From Aquipseudomonas alcaligenes NBRC 14159 (GTDB lineage: Bacteria > Pseudomonadota > Gammaproteobacteria > Pseudomonadales > Pseudomonadaceae), in NCBI RefSeq assembly GCF_000467105.1, contig NZ_BATI01000025.1:1-35141 (forward strand): a stretch of 35,141 bases of DNA, in the 5' to 3' direction. Shown one piece after another: positions 1 through 9,855 of the stretch. Each line of letters opens with the position of its first letter. Position 1 is the first letter of the stretch. The notes beneath the pieces were generated by a model, which ran no database searches, was not told the DNA's origin, and saw nothing but the letters and a program-made list of their open reading frames with translations. Both the position numbers and the translations under genes were made by a program.

Positions 1-224
1 GAACGTGGCCCGGAGCTTACAACAGCTTTCCGGCTTCCTGCGAATCCGTTGCCGTCATCGCTTGAAGTGGCGCGCATTCTAGGGAGCCTACCGAAGAGCG
101 TCAAGCCTCATTCAAAACTTTTTTTAAATCAAAGACTTCGATTCATAAATTGATCCAGCTCTATCAGCCCAATGGCGAAGGCACTACACTCGGCACATCA
201 AGAAGCGCCTCGGGAGTTTTCACG
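1..224. other. Left-edge intergenic region
   Basis: No coding region is supported here. The stretch around 105-150 is AT-rich compared with the rest of the window (a T run near 120-125, then TTAAATC and ATTCATAAATTG), which fits a promoter for the first gene. I could not place a confident -35/-10 pair. No tRNA-like T-loop or intact hairpin terminator is visible. A gene to the left may begin or end just outside the window. Confidence 0.4.
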
Positions 225-992
225 GTGTCCCCACTCGTCATCACCGCTCTGATTATCGCTGGCATAGTGGTGCTGTTCGTCATTGGCTATATCAACCATA
301 TGGTCGAGAACAGCAAACTGGAGAAAGCCCGGCTCAAGGCGGATTTGAATGACCGGGTGCGCCGCAGCCGTGACGTGTCGGAGAACATGCCCGGGCAACT
401 GATGAGCCCCGCACTCAAGGTGCTGCTCAGCCGTTTCGAACTGCACTACGGCGAACGCCTGCTGGCGCTGGACAAGCAGAACATCAACCTGATGGGCCGC
501 CTGAGCGAGCTGCGCGACCTGATCGCCAAGGGCGACAGTGCCCCGGTACGTAATCCGCCGCAGCCGATTCTGAGTGAGGCCAAGGCGAAAGACATCCGTT
601 TCCTCCTGGAGAACCTCCACGGCCAGATCAATCGCGCCGCGCAGGATGGAGCGCTGCCGGCCAACGAGGCCAAACGCTGGCTGGGTGAGCTGCGCCATCT
701 CCTGGTGCAGCTGCATTTCGAGTTCTTCAGCAACCTCGGTCAGCAATCCATGCAGCAGGGCCACCCCGGCCAGGCTCGCCTGGCCTACGAGCGCGGCGTG
801 CAGTACCTGCGCAAGCAGCCCGACCCCGAGCGCTACAAGGCCCAGCTCAAGCAGCTTGAGGACTCACTGGCACGCGCCAATGCGGTGGTTCTGGAAAAGG
901 CCAAGCCAGTCGACAACGAACCCAGCGAACTCACCGAGGGCCTGAAGACACTCGGCGAAGACGACTGGAAGAAGAAGAACATCTACGACTGA
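225..992 (+). CDS. Membrane-anchored hypothetical protein (255 aa)
   Basis: Function unknown. From the chosen GTG start the protein opens with one hydrophobic segment (about residues 3-21, rich in V, I, L and A) followed by a basic, charged region. That suggests a single N-terminal membrane anchor with a soluble cytoplasmic body. The body is helical and charged; a QQGHPGQARLAYERGVQYL stretch near residues 180-198 looks like one TPR-like helix pair. The GTG at 225 is preferred over the longer TTG-initiated frame from 150: GGGAG at 212-216 sits 8 bases before GTG, and the extra 25 residues are low-complexity and would push the anchor inward. From memory it corresponds to the protein upstream of the GST gene in P. 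aeruginosa (PA2820 region). It is probably cotranscribed with the GST gene 21 bp downstream. Confidence 0.75.
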   Translation: MSPLVITALIIAGIVVLFVIGYINHMVENSKLEKARLKADLNDRVRRSRDVSENMPGQLMSPALKVLLSRFELHYGERLLALDKQNINLMGRLSELRDLIAKGDSAPVRNPPQPILSEAKAKDIRFLLENLHGQINRAAQDGALPANEAKRWLGELRHLLVQLHFEFFSNLGQQSMQQGHPGQARLAYERGVQYLRKQPDPERYKAQLKQLEDSLARANAVVLEKAKPVDNEPSELTEGLKTLGEDDWKKKNIYD

Positions 993-1013
993 TTCCCCCA
1001 CCAAGGAGCCTCG

Positions 1014-1676
1014 ATGAGCCGGATCGTCTACGGCGCGCCGCTGTCGCCGTTCGTGCGCAAGCTACGCCTGTGTCTGCAGGAAAAGGGGCTGGACTACCAG
1101 CTGGAGATCATCACCCCCTTCGGCCAGCCCGACTGGTATCGCGAGCTCAACCCGCTGGGCCGCATTCCGGCCTTCCGCGACGACGACCTGACCCTGGCCG
1201 ACTCCAGCGTGATCTGCCAGTACCTGGAAGAGCAGTATCCCGACAGCCTGCGTCTGTTCGGCCAATCCCCCGTGCAGGCGGCGCGCATACGCTGGCTGGA
1301 GAAGTACGCCGATTACGAGCTGGCGCCACTGTGCACCTTCGCGGTGTTCCGTAACCGCCTGCTCAAGCCCATGCTGGGCCAGAGCTGCGACGAAGAGGCG
1401 GTACAGACCGCCCTGCATGACAAGCTGCCCAGGCATTTCGACTATCTCGAACAGACCCTGGGCACTGCCGATTACTTCGTCAACGACAGCCTCAGCCAGG
1501 CCGATCTGGCGATCTACTGCCAGCTGCAGAACATGGCGCATGGCGGCGAGCTGCCGGACGAGGCGCGCTGGCCTGGGCTGGCCGCGCATTTCCGGCGCAT
1601 CCAGGCACGCGAGTCGGTGCAGGGCCTGCTACCCGGCGAACTCAAGGTGGTCGCCAAGATCAGCGGCAAGGCCTGA
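1014..1676 (+). CDS. Glutathione S-transferase family protein
   Basis: 220 aa, a normal GST length. The N-terminal thioredoxin-like domain (about 1-78) has the SPF stretch near residues 11-13 where GSTs place the catalytic Ser/Tyr/Cys. It also has NPLGRIPAF with the conserved cis-Pro at residue 52, and ADSSVI near 62-67, the glutathione gamma-glutamyl-binding Asp/Glu-Ser motif. The C-terminal all-helical domain (about 85-210) carries SQADLAIYCQLQ, matching the family N-capping/hydrophobic-staple region. The substrate is unknown; cytosolic conjugation or peroxide detoxification is likely. AAGGAG at about 1002-1007 sits well before the ATG. It lies 21 bp after the membrane protein gene and is followed by a strong terminator shared with the convergent gene. 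Subclass is not assigned. Confidence 0.9.
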   Translation: MSRIVYGAPLSPFVRKLRLCLQEKGLDYQLEIITPFGQPDWYRELNPLGRIPAFRDDDLTLADSSVICQYLEEQYPDSLRLFGQSPVQAARIRWLEKYADYELAPLCTFAVFRNRLLKPMLGQSCDEEAVQTALHDKLPRHFDYLEQTLGTADYFVNDSLSQADLAIYCQLQNMAHGGELPDEARWPGLAAHFRRIQARESVQGLLPGELKVVAKISGKA

Positions 1677-1688
1677 CCGGCATCATCC

Positions 1689-1715
1689 AAAAGCCCGGCA
1701 CAAGCCGGGCTTTTT
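1689..1715. terminator. Bidirectional intrinsic terminator
   Basis: Perfect inverted repeat AAGCCCGGC-ACAA-GCCGGGCTT flanked by an A run on the left and a T run on the right. It lies between the convergent GST and fRMsr genes and can end transcription in both directions. Confidence 0.9.
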
Positions 1716-1720
1716 CATGC

Positions 1721-2203
1721 TCAGCAGTCGGTCAGGCGCAGGAAGATCGCCACCAGCCGCTCGACACCGACCTGGTCATCGGGACTGAAGCGCGCGGTGC
1801 TCGGGCTGTCCAGGTCCAGCACGCCGATCAGGCGCCCGTCCTTGACCAGCGGCACCACCAGCTCGCTGTTCGATGCGCTGTCACAGGCGATATGCCCCGG
1901 GAAGGCATGCACATCCTCGACGCGCTGGGTCTGCCGGCTGCTCGCCGCGGCACCGCACACGCCCCGGCCGAAGGGAATCCGCACGCAGGCGACCTTGCCC
2001 TGAAACGGCCCCAGCACCAGCTGTTCGCCCTTGTTGAGGTAGAAACCGGCCCAGTTGAGGTCGCCCAGCTCATGAAACAGGAAGGCGGAGAACTGCGCGG
2101 CATTGGCCACGAAATCGCGCTCGTCGGCCAGCAGCGCCTCCAGTTGCGCCGCCAGCAGCGCATACCCCTCACGCCCCTGCCCGGCTTGCTGCAGATCGAT
2201 CAT
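1721..2203 (-). CDS. Free methionine-(R)-sulfoxide reductase, GAF domain
   Basis: 160 aa and essentially a single GAF domain. The family (E. coli YebR/fRMsr, yeast Yer042w) reduces free L-methionine-(R)-sulfoxide in the cytoplasm using thioredoxin. The three conserved cysteines are all present: Cys73 (VACVRI), Cys83 (GVCGAA) and Cys107 (HIACDS), matching Cys84/94/118 of the E. coli enzyme. WAGFYL near 51-56 and LIGVLDLDSP near 125-134 are also family hallmarks. The ATG at 2203 is chosen because the longer frame only runs into the upstream ATPase gene. The start overlaps that gene's TGA as ATGA (2200-2203), so translation is probably coupled. Its role matches the nearby MsrB and Gpx genes. Confidence 0.92.
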   Translation of the reverse strand: MIDLQQAGQGREGYALLAAQLEALLADERDFVANAAQFSAFLFHELGDLNWAGFYLNKGEQLVLGPFQGKVACVRIPFGRGVCGAAASSRQTQRVEDVHAFPGHIACDSASNSELVVPLVKDGRLIGVLDLDSPSTARFSPDDQVGVERLVAIFLRLTDC

Positions 2204-3090
2204 GGCTGCACCTCCAGCAAACGCTGGCCCACCCAGCTGCGGGCGAACTGGTAAGCGCAGCGGCCGTTGCGATTGCCGCGCCCCAGCGCCCAGCGAATGG
2301 CGAGAATCTCCAGTTCGTGGCTCCAGCTCCACTGCAACCCGGCCTGCGCGGCCAGACTGGTGATCCAGTGGCGCACCACGGCGAGGAAATGGTCCTGGGT
2401 GAAGGGATAGAAGGAGATCCACAGACCGAAGCGATCGGACAGGGCGATCTTGTCCTCGACCGCCTCGCTCGGGTGCAGTTCACCCTCGACGCGCTGCCAG
2501 TTGTCGTTGTCGCTCTCCTTCTCCGGAACCAGGTGGCGGCGGTTGGAGGTGGCGTACAGCAGCACATTGTCCGGCGCCCGCTCCAGCGAGCCGTCCAGCA
2601 CACTCTTGAGCACCCGGTAATCACCTTCGCCGGCTTCGAACGAAAGATCGTCGCAGAACAGCACGAAACGCTGCGGCAGCCCGGCCAGGGCTTCCACCAC
2701 CCGGGGCAGGTCGGCCAGATGGTCACGTTCGATCTCGATCAGGCGCAGCCCGGCGTCCGCATGCGCGGCCAGCAGCGCGCGCACCAGCGAGGACTTGCCG
2801 GTGCCACGCGCGCCCCACAGCAGCGCATGGTTGGCCGGCAAGCCGGCGACGAACTGCTGGGTATTGCGCGACAGCTGCTCACGCTGGGTATCCACCCCGA
2901 CCAGGTCGGCGAGGCTCAGGTCCAGGCTCACACGCAGTGGCTGCAGGTAACCAGCGCGCCCTTCGCGCTGCCAGCGCGCGGCGATCACCGCCTGCCAGTC
3001 CAGCGTCACGCGCTCGGCCGGCAACAAAGGTTCGAGCCGTTGCAGCACCGCGTCGGCACGCTGCAGAAAGCTGTTCAAAGGGGAATCCAC
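2200..3090 (-). CDS. DUF815 family AAA+ ATPase
   Basis: 296 aa. The Walker A motif is GARGTGKS at 93-100. Walker B-like FVLFCDDLSF is at 142-151. A sensor-1-like YATSNRRH lies at 179-186, and ALSDRFG at 216-222 ends the ATPase core. The long N-terminal region and the PLRVSLDLSLADLVGVD lead-in are typical of DUF815, whose biological role is not established. The protein is predicted cytoplasmic. It shares a 4-bp ATGA overlap with the downstream fRMsr gene, so the two are cotranscribed. It is divergent from sagS with 92 bp between the start codons, which must hold both promoters. I find no specific substrate clue. Confidence 0.9.
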   Translation of the reverse strand: MDSPLNSFLQRADAVLQRLEPLLPAERVTLDWQAVIAARWQREGRAGYLQPLRVSLDLSLADLVGVDTQREQLSRNTQQFVAGLPANHALLWGARGTGKSSLVRALLAAHADAGLRLIEIERDHLADLPRVVEALAGLPQRFVLFCDDLSFEAGEGDYRVLKSVLDGSLERAPDNVLLYATSNRRHLVPEKESDNDNWQRVEGELHPSEAVEDKIALSDRFGLWISFYPFTQDHFLAVVRHWITSLAAQAGLQWSWSHELEILAIRWALGRGNRNGRCAYQFARSWVGQRLLEVQP

Positions 3091-3182
3091 GACTTACTCC
3101 TCATATCCGCTACTGCCGGTGATCCAGTGCTATGGGCTATGCTTTGCAAGGCCCGCAACCCAGGACGCAAACCACCCCGCCG

Positions 3183-5484
<2,302 letters not shown>

Positions 5485-5501
<17 letters not shown>

Positions 5502-5949
5502 CCCGCGTCAGCAACTGCCCGAGGCTGTGCCGCAGCCCTTCCAGTTCGTTCATGTCGACCCCGCTCTCGCACAGCAGGCGCTGCTTGAGCGGCAGCACCC
5601 TGGCGCGCAGTGCCTCACCCGCGGCGGTCAGCGCCAGACAGAGTTCACGCTCGTCGCTGCTGGAGCGCCGCCGCTGCACCAGCCCCAGTTGCTCCAGGCG
5701 CTTGAGCAGCGGCGTCAGGGTGCCGGAGTCGAGCAGCAGGCGCTCACCCAGCGCCTTGACCGTGGCCTGCACTGGCGGCGCGGCGTGCCACTCCCACAGC
5801 ACCAGCATCACCAGGTATTGCGGGTAGGTCAGGCCGAGCTCGTCGAGCATCGGCTTGTAGGCCCGGGTCACAGCCCGCGAGGCGGCGTAGAGCTTGAAGC
5901 ACAGTTGGTTATCCAGCAGCAGCTGCGCCTCGAGATCGCGCTCACTCAT
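5485..5949 (-). CDS. ospR: MarR/OhrR-family peroxide-sensing repressor OspR
   Basis: 154 aa winged-helix regulator. Cys17 in NQLCFKLYAASRAV is at the position of the redox-sensing Cys of OhrR/OspR proteins. Cys104 and Cys127 are further cysteines, and Cys127 is placed like the second Cys of 2-Cys OhrR proteins. The recognition helix lies in LLLDSGTLTPLLKRLEQLGL (71-90), and the wing in RRRSSSDERE (93-102). P. aeruginosa OspR represses the adjacent glutathione peroxidase gene and affects pigment production; oxidation releases it from DNA. The ATG at 5949 overlaps the gpx TGA as ATGA, so the longer frame into gpx is rejected. It is cotranscribed with gpx behind the operator-bearing promoter at 6466-6494, which gives autoregulation. 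Its end overlaps sagS. Confidence 0.9.
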
Positions 5950-6431
5950 TTCAGCAGGGCTTCGATCTCGGTGGTCAGTTCTTCGGGCTTGGTGGTCGGG
6001 GCAAAGCGCTTGACCTCGGCACCGTCGCCGCTGATCAGGAACTTGGTGAAGTTCCACTTGATGCCCTGGCTGCCGAGCAGGCCGGGGGCACGCTTCTTCA
6101 GCTGCACGTAGAGCGGGTGGGCATCACTGCCGTTGACATCGATCTTCTTGAACAGCGGGAAGGTCACGCCGAAGTTCAGCTCGCAGAACTCGCTGATCGC
6201 ACCCTCGTCGCCCGGCTCCTGCTTGCCGAACTGATTGCAGGGGAAGCCCAGCACCACCAGCCCCTTGTCCTTGTACTGCTGCCAGATGTTCTCCAGGCCC
6301 TTGTACTGCGGGGTGAAGCCGCACTTGCTGGCGGTATTGACCACCAGCACGGCCTTGCCGCCGAAGTCCTTGAGGGTCTTCTGCTCGCCCTTGATGGTGG
6401 TGACGGGAATATCGAAAAGCTTGTCGCTCAT
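5946..6431 (-). CDS. Glutathione/thioredoxin peroxidase (Gpx)
   Basis: 161 aa. Reduces hydrogen and organic peroxides in the cytoplasm. The Gpx signature is clear: peroxidatic Cys37 in NTASKCGFTPQY, Gln71 in LGFPCNQFGKQEPG, and Trp126-Asn127-Phe128 in IKWNFTKFL, completing the catalytic Cys-Gln-Trp-Asn set. Cys83 (EFCELNFGV) matches the resolving Cys of thioredoxin-dependent Gpx enzymes such as yeast Gpx3, so thioredoxin may be the physiological donor; this is inferred. The ATG at 6431 has GGAG about 11 bases upstream. The gene is first in a two-gene unit with ospR and is preceded by a promoter with an OhrR-type operator. No signal peptide is seen. The Cys is a true Cys codon, not selenocysteine. 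Confidence 0.95.
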   Translation of the reverse strand: MSDKLFDIPVTTIKGEQKTLKDFGGKAVLVVNTASKCGFTPQYKGLENIWQQYKDKGLVVLGFPCNQFGKQEPGDEGAISEFCELNFGVTFPLFKKIDVNGSDAHPLYVQLKKRAPGLLGSQGIKWNFTKFLISGDGAEVKRFAPTTKPEELTTEIEALLK

Positions 6432-6465
6432 GGCCTGCGGCTCCGTTGACAGTGAAGGTGCGGCA

Positions 6466-6494
6466 AATATAGCGAGCAATTCAATTGCACACAA
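6466..6494 (-). promoter_or_regulatory. gpx-ospR promoter with embedded OhrR/OspR-type operator
   Basis: On the minus strand TTGTGT (6494-6489) and TATATT (6471-6466) are separated by exactly 17 bp. The spacer holds a perfect palindrome, GCAATT-C-AATTGC (6476-6488). Its CAATTNAATTG core resembles known OhrR-family operators. Repressor bound there would block both hexamers, giving peroxide-inducible autoregulation of gpx-ospR. Confidence 0.75.
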
Positions 6495-6538
6495 TTTAAA
6501 TAACCGGGAAAAGGCCCGCCAGGCGGCGAGCCTCTTCG

Positions 6539-6931
6539 CTAGCGCGGCACCAACTTCAGCGCCACCGAGTTGATGCAGTAGCGCAACCCGGTCGGTCGCG
6601 GACCATCGGGGAAGACATGGCCCAGGTGCGCATCGCACTTGGCGCACTTGACCTCGATGCGCTGCATGCCATGGCTGAAATCGTCCTTCTCGGCGATCAC
6701 CCCGGCACTCACAGGCTGGAAATAGCTGGGCCAGCCGCTGCCCGAATCGTACTTGGCGTCCGAGTCGAACAGCGCTTCGTCGCAGCAGGCGCAGTGGTAG
6801 ATGCCGGGCACCTTGCTGTCGTGGTATTCGCCGGTGAAGGCACGCTCGGTGCCACCCAGCCGGCAGACATGGAACTGGGCGTCGGAAAGCTCGTCGCGCC
6901 AGGCTTCCAGGGGTTTATCGATCTTTTCCAT
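6539..6931 (-). CDS. msrB: Peptide-methionine (R)-S-oxide reductase MsrB
   Basis: 130 aa. Reduces the R epimer of methionine sulfoxide in proteins. Zinc-binding cysteines are Cys47/Cys50 (HCACC) and Cys96/Cys99 (KCAKCD). The catalytic Cys119 lies in GLRYCINS, and the [10 protein letters not shown] and [10 protein letters not shown] blocks are intact. The usual resolving Cys position in the SGxGWPS loop is Ser (SGSGWPS, 63-69), so recycling must use another Cys (Cys23 or Cys49 are candidates) or proceed as a 1-Cys enzyme. The ATG at 6931 is preceded by GAGGTG at good spacing. The in-frame extension to 7102 would translate the leader hairpin and is rejected. It lies 107 bp upstream of the gpx start on the same strand, separated by the gpx promoter, so the two can be expressed independently. 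Confidence 0.95.
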   Translation of the reverse strand: MEKIDKPLEAWRDELSDAQFHVCRLGGTERAFTGEYHDSKVPGIYHCACCDEALFDSDAKYDSGSGWPSYFQPVSAGVIAEKDDFSHGMQRIEVKCAKCDAHLGHVFPDGPRPTGLRYCINSVALKLVPR

Positions 6932-6949
6932 GGAGCACACCTCAGGGGC

Positions 6950-6983
6950 AGAAAAAAGCCCGACCGGTCCCTTTTCCGGGCTT
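6950..6983 (-). terminator. Terminator-like hairpin in the msrB leader
   Basis: On the minus strand AAGCCCG (6983-6977) pairs with CGGGCTT (6962-6956) across a 14-nt loop. The right arm runs straight into a T run (TTTTTT including the arm end). It lies only about 20 bp upstream of the msrB start codon, so msrB transcripts starting upstream must cross it. A second perfect hairpin, GCGTCC-6 nt-GGACGC (7001-7018), sits just before it. Confidence 0.6.
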
Positions 6984-7070
6984 CTGGCCGCACGTATCAT
7001 GCGTCCCTCTTTGGACGCCAGTCTGGCTGCCGCATTACAGCGCGGCGATTCGCATCGGGACATAAGCATC

Positions 7071-8282
7071 ATGCAGGTCAGCAAATCGAACAAGCTCGCC
7101 AACGTCTGCTACGACATCCGCGGGCCGGTGCTCAAGCACGCCAAACGCCTGGAAGAGGAAGGCCATCGCATCCTCAAGCTGAATATCGGCAACCCGGCAC
7201 CGTTCGGTTTCGAGGCCCCGGAGGAAATCCTCCAGGACGTCATCCGCAACCTGCCCACCGCCCAGGGCTACAGCGACTCCAAGGGCCTGTTCAGCGCGCG
7301 CAAAGCGGTGATGCAGTACTACCAGCAGAAGCAGGTGGAAGGCGTCGGCATCGAGGACATCTACCTCGGCAACGGCGTTTCCGAACTGATCGTGATGGCC
7401 ATGCAGGCGCTGCTCAACAACGGTGACGAGGTGCTGATCCCGGCGCCCGACTACCCGCTGTGGACCGCCGCCGTAGCCCTCTCTGGCGGCAAGCCGGTGC
7501 ACTACCTGTGCGACGAACAGGCCGGCTGGTTCCCCGACCTGGCCGACATGAAGGCCAAGATCAGCAGCAACACCAAGGCCATCGTGCTGATCAACCCGAA
7601 CAACCCGACCGGCGCCGTGTATTCCAGGGAAGTGCTGGAAGGCATCGTCGAACTGGCACGCCAGCACAACCTGGTGCTGTTCTCTGACGAGATCTACGAC
7701 AAGATCCTCTACGACGAAGCCCAGCACATCGCCACTGCCTCCCTGGCGCCGGACGTGCTCTGCCTGACCTTCAACGGCCTGTCCAAGAGCTACCGCGTGG
7801 CCGGCTTCCGCTCCGGCTGGGTAGCCATCTCCGGACCCAAGCACAAGGCCACCAGCTACATCGAAGGCCTGGATATCCTGGCCAACATGCGCCTGTGCGC
7901 CAACGTGCCGAGCCAGCACGCAATCCAGACCGCGCTCGGCGGCTACCAGAGCATCAACGACCTGGTACTGCCCAACGGCCGCCTGCTGGAGCAGCGCAAC
8001 CGCACCTGGGAACTGCTCAACGACATCCCCGGGGTCAGCTGCGTCAAGCCGATGGGCGCGCTGTACGCCTTCCCCAAGATCGACCCCAAGGTCTGCCCGA
8101 TCCACAACGACGAGAAGTTCGTCCTCGACCTGCTGCTCGCCGAGAAGCTGCTGATCGTCCAGGGCACCGCCTTCAACTGGCCGTGGCCGGATCACTTCCG
8201 CGTGGTCACCCTGCCGCGCGTCGACGACCTCGAGCAGGCCATCGGGCGCATCGGCAACTTCCTCAAGTCCTACCGCCAGTAA
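7071..8282 (+). CDS. alaA: Alanine aminotransferase, AlaA-type (class I/II)
   Basis: 403 aa, fold-type I PLP enzyme. NPNNPTG spans 175-181, SDEIYD 205-210 contains the PLP-contacting Asp206 and Tyr209, and the Schiff-base Lys239 is in [25 protein letters not shown] near the C terminus supplies the carboxylate-binding Arg. The N-terminal [35 protein letters not shown] strongly resembles E. coli AlaA (YfbQ), which makes alanine from pyruvate and glutamate. The ATG at 7071 fits the family N terminus; the 90 additional upstream in-frame residues overlap antisense msrB and are rejected. GGGA at 7057-7060 is a modest ribosome site. A small gene follows after 5 bp. The substrate assignment comes from family likeness, not from a residue unique to alanine. 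Confidence 0.88.
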   Translation: MQVSKSNKLANVCYDIRGPVLKHAKRLEEEGHRILKLNIGNPAPFGFEAPEEILQDVIRNLPTAQGYSDSKGLFSARKAVMQYYQQKQVEGVGIEDIYLGNGVSELIVMAMQALLNNGDEVLIPAPDYPLWTAAVALSGGKPVHYLCDEQAGWFPDLADMKAKISSNTKAIVLINPNNPTGAVYSREVLEGIVELARQHNLVLFSDEIYDKILYDEAQHIATASLAPDVLCLTFNGLSKSYRVAGFRSGWVAISGPKHKATSYIEGLDILANMRLCANVPSQHAIQTALGGYQSINDLVLPNGRLLEQRNRTWELLNDIPGVSCVKPMGALYAFPKIDPKVCPIHNDEKFVLDLLLAEKLLIVQGTAFNWPWPDHFRVVTLPRVDDLEQAIGRIGNFLKSYRQ

Positions 8283-8287
8283 GCCGC

Positions 8288-8740
8288 ATGGACCTGCAGA
8301 TCGACGAGTTCTACAAGGACGCGGCCAGCGGCTTGCTGCTGCTCTATCAGGCCTTCCCGCGCAAGGTGGCGCTGTATGTGGAAGACCTGATCGGCCGCGA
8401 GGAACCCGACGAGTTCGGCCTGCCCAGCAAGCGTCACCAGGCCTGCCTGGGTGCGCTGCTGTGGCTGGCCGAGGAAGGCTACCTGCGTTTCGAGTCGACC
8501 ATCGCCTACGATGCGCTGGACCAGGCCGTGCTCACCGAGAAGGGCTTCCTGCGCCTGTCACGCGCCATACCCCATGCCCTGCCCCAGGGCGACGCCCTGC
8601 CGCCGAGCGTGCGCCGCGTGCACGCCACGCTCGCCTGGCAACTGCGTGAAGCCCTCGCCCAGCACAACAGCGAAAAGGTCGCGCGTCTTACTCGCCAGCT
8701 GTTCGAAAGCGCTCTGCATCAGGCCAGCGACATAGTTTGA
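8288..8740 (+). CDS. Conserved hypothetical protein (150 aa) after alaA
   Basis: No function is recognised. The protein is soluble, with no signal peptide or membrane segment. The central stretch RHQACLGALLWLAEEGYLRFESTIAYDALDQAVLTEKGFLRL (about 43-84) alternates helix and strand like a winged-helix fold (helix, helix, then a two-strand wing), so nucleic-acid or protein binding is possible. The C-terminal third is helical and charged. It starts 5 bp after the alaA stop, so it is almost certainly cotranscribed and possibly translationally coupled. From memory its counterpart is PA2829, between the aminotransferase and htpX in P. aeruginosa. The coding frame is supported by high third-position GC. 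Confidence 0.8.
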   Translation: MDLQIDEFYKDAASGLLLLYQAFPRKVALYVEDLIGREEPDEFGLPSKRHQACLGALLWLAEEGYLRFESTIAYDALDQAVLTEKGFLRLSRAIPHALPQGDALPPSVRRVHATLAWQLREALAQHNSEKVARLTRQLFESALHQASDIV

Positions 8741-8753
8741 AATAGTGCCTCGG

Positions 8754-8782
8754 TTGAAGCCGCGGCGGGCCAACCTTATATA
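8754..8782 (+). promoter_or_regulatory. Predicted sigma-70-type promoter for htpX
   Basis: TTGAAG (8754-8759), a 17-bp spacer, and TATATA (8777-8782). This fits a housekeeping promoter. The TTGAA start also resembles a sigma-32 -35 element, but no CCCCAT-like -10 is seen at the right distance. htpX begins 47 bp downstream of the -10 element. Confidence 0.6.
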
Positions 8783-8828
8783 GCTCGCATACTTAGACCG
8801 TCTCTCGCCTGAGGAGAAGCTTTCCACC

Positions 8829-9704
8829 ATGATGCGTATCGTGTTGTTCCTGGCCACCAACCTGGCGGTGCTGCTGATCGCCAGCGTCACCCTGAAATTG
8901 CTCGGGGTCGATCGCTTCACCGGCCAGAACTACGGCAGCCTGCTGGCTTTCTGCGCCGTGTTCGGCTTCGTCGGCTCCTTCATCTCGCTGTTCATGTCCA
9001 AGTGGATGGCGAAGATGAGCACCGGCACCGAAATCATCACCCAGCCGCGCACCCGCCATGAACAGTGGCTGCTGCAGACCGTCGAGGAGCTGTCCCGCGA
9101 GGCCGGCATCAAGATGCCGGAAGTGGGTATCTTCCCGGCTTACGAGTCCAACGCCTTCGCCACCGGCTGGAACAAGAACGACGCCCTGGTGGCCGTCAGC
9201 CAGGGCCTGCTGGAGCGCTTCTCGCCCGATGAAGTGAAGGCCGTACTGGCCCACGAGATCGGCCACGTGGCCAACGGCGACATGGTCACCCTGGCCATGA
9301 TCCAGGGCGTGGTGAACACCTTCGTGATGTTCTTCGCGCGCATCTTCGGCAACTTCGTCGACCGCGTGATCCTTAAGAACGAGGGCGAAGGCCATGGTAT
9401 CGGCTACATCGTCGCGACCATCTTCGCCGAACTGGTACTGGGCATCCTGGCCAGCATCATCGTCATGTGGTTCTCCCGTCGCCGCGAGTTCAAGGCCGAC
9501 GATGCCGGCGCTCGCCTGGCCGGCACCGGCGCCATGATCGCCGCTCTGGAGCGCCTGCGCGCCGAACAGGGTGTGCCGGTGCACATGCCCAGCAGCATGA
9601 CCGCCTTCGGCATCAACGGCGGCCTGAAGAACGGCCTGGCCGGCCTGCTGATGACCCACCCGCCGCTGGAAGACCGCATCGAGGCGCTGCGCCGCCGCGG
9701 CTGA
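8829..9704 (+). CDS. htpX: Membrane protease HtpX (M48B)
   Basis: 291 aa, the usual HtpX length. It is an inner-membrane zinc metalloprotease that degrades misfolded membrane proteins, working alongside FtsH. Membrane segments lie at about 4-26, 38-58, 155-173 and 191-214. The zinc site is HEIGH at 142-146 and the third ligand Glu220 is in [14 protein letters not shown], both canonical. [22 protein letters not shown] (107-128) is the family substrate-cleft region. Two adjacent ATGs (8829 and 8832) follow GAGGAG at 8811-8816; the spacing is long but the first is nearer. It has its own promoter and is followed by a hairpin, so it is probably a single-gene transcript. Confidence 0.97.
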   Translation: MMRIVLFLATNLAVLLIASVTLKLLGVDRFTGQNYGSLLAFCAVFGFVGSFISLFMSKWMAKMSTGTEIITQPRTRHEQWLLQTVEELSREAGIKMPEVGIFPAYESNAFATGWNKNDALVAVSQGLLERFSPDEVKAVLAHEIGHVANGDMVTLAMIQGVVNTFVMFFARIFGNFVDRVILKNEGEGHGIGYIVATIFAELVLGILASIIVMWFSRRREFKADDAGARLAGTGAMIAALERLRAEQGVPVHMPSSMTAFGINGGLKNGLAGLLMTHPPLEDRIEALRRRG

Positions 9705-9720
9705 TCACAGCCACACCAGA

Positions 9721-9750
9721 CAAGGGCGACCCACGGGTCGCCCTTGTGCT
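9721..9750 (+). terminator. htpX terminator
   Basis: Perfect hairpin of 11-12 bp: CAAGGGCGACC (9721-9731), a short loop, GGTCGCCCTTG (9736-9746). It is followed by a weak T-containing tail (TGCTTTCT). The stem is very stable but the U tract is imperfect. Confidence 0.7.
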
Positions 9751-9855
9751 TTCTACCCCTTGATTGATCCACGGATTCGATCACTCGAACGCAAAACCTG
9801 CGTTATTCATCGATCCCAGCCTGCGGGACAATGGCGTCCGATCAAGGAGAACGCC

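Noticed and set aside
6801..7070. N-terminal 90-residue extension of the alaA-like aminotransferase
   Set aside because: It lies antisense to msrB, has no homology to the family, and the ATG at 7071 gives the expected N terminus.
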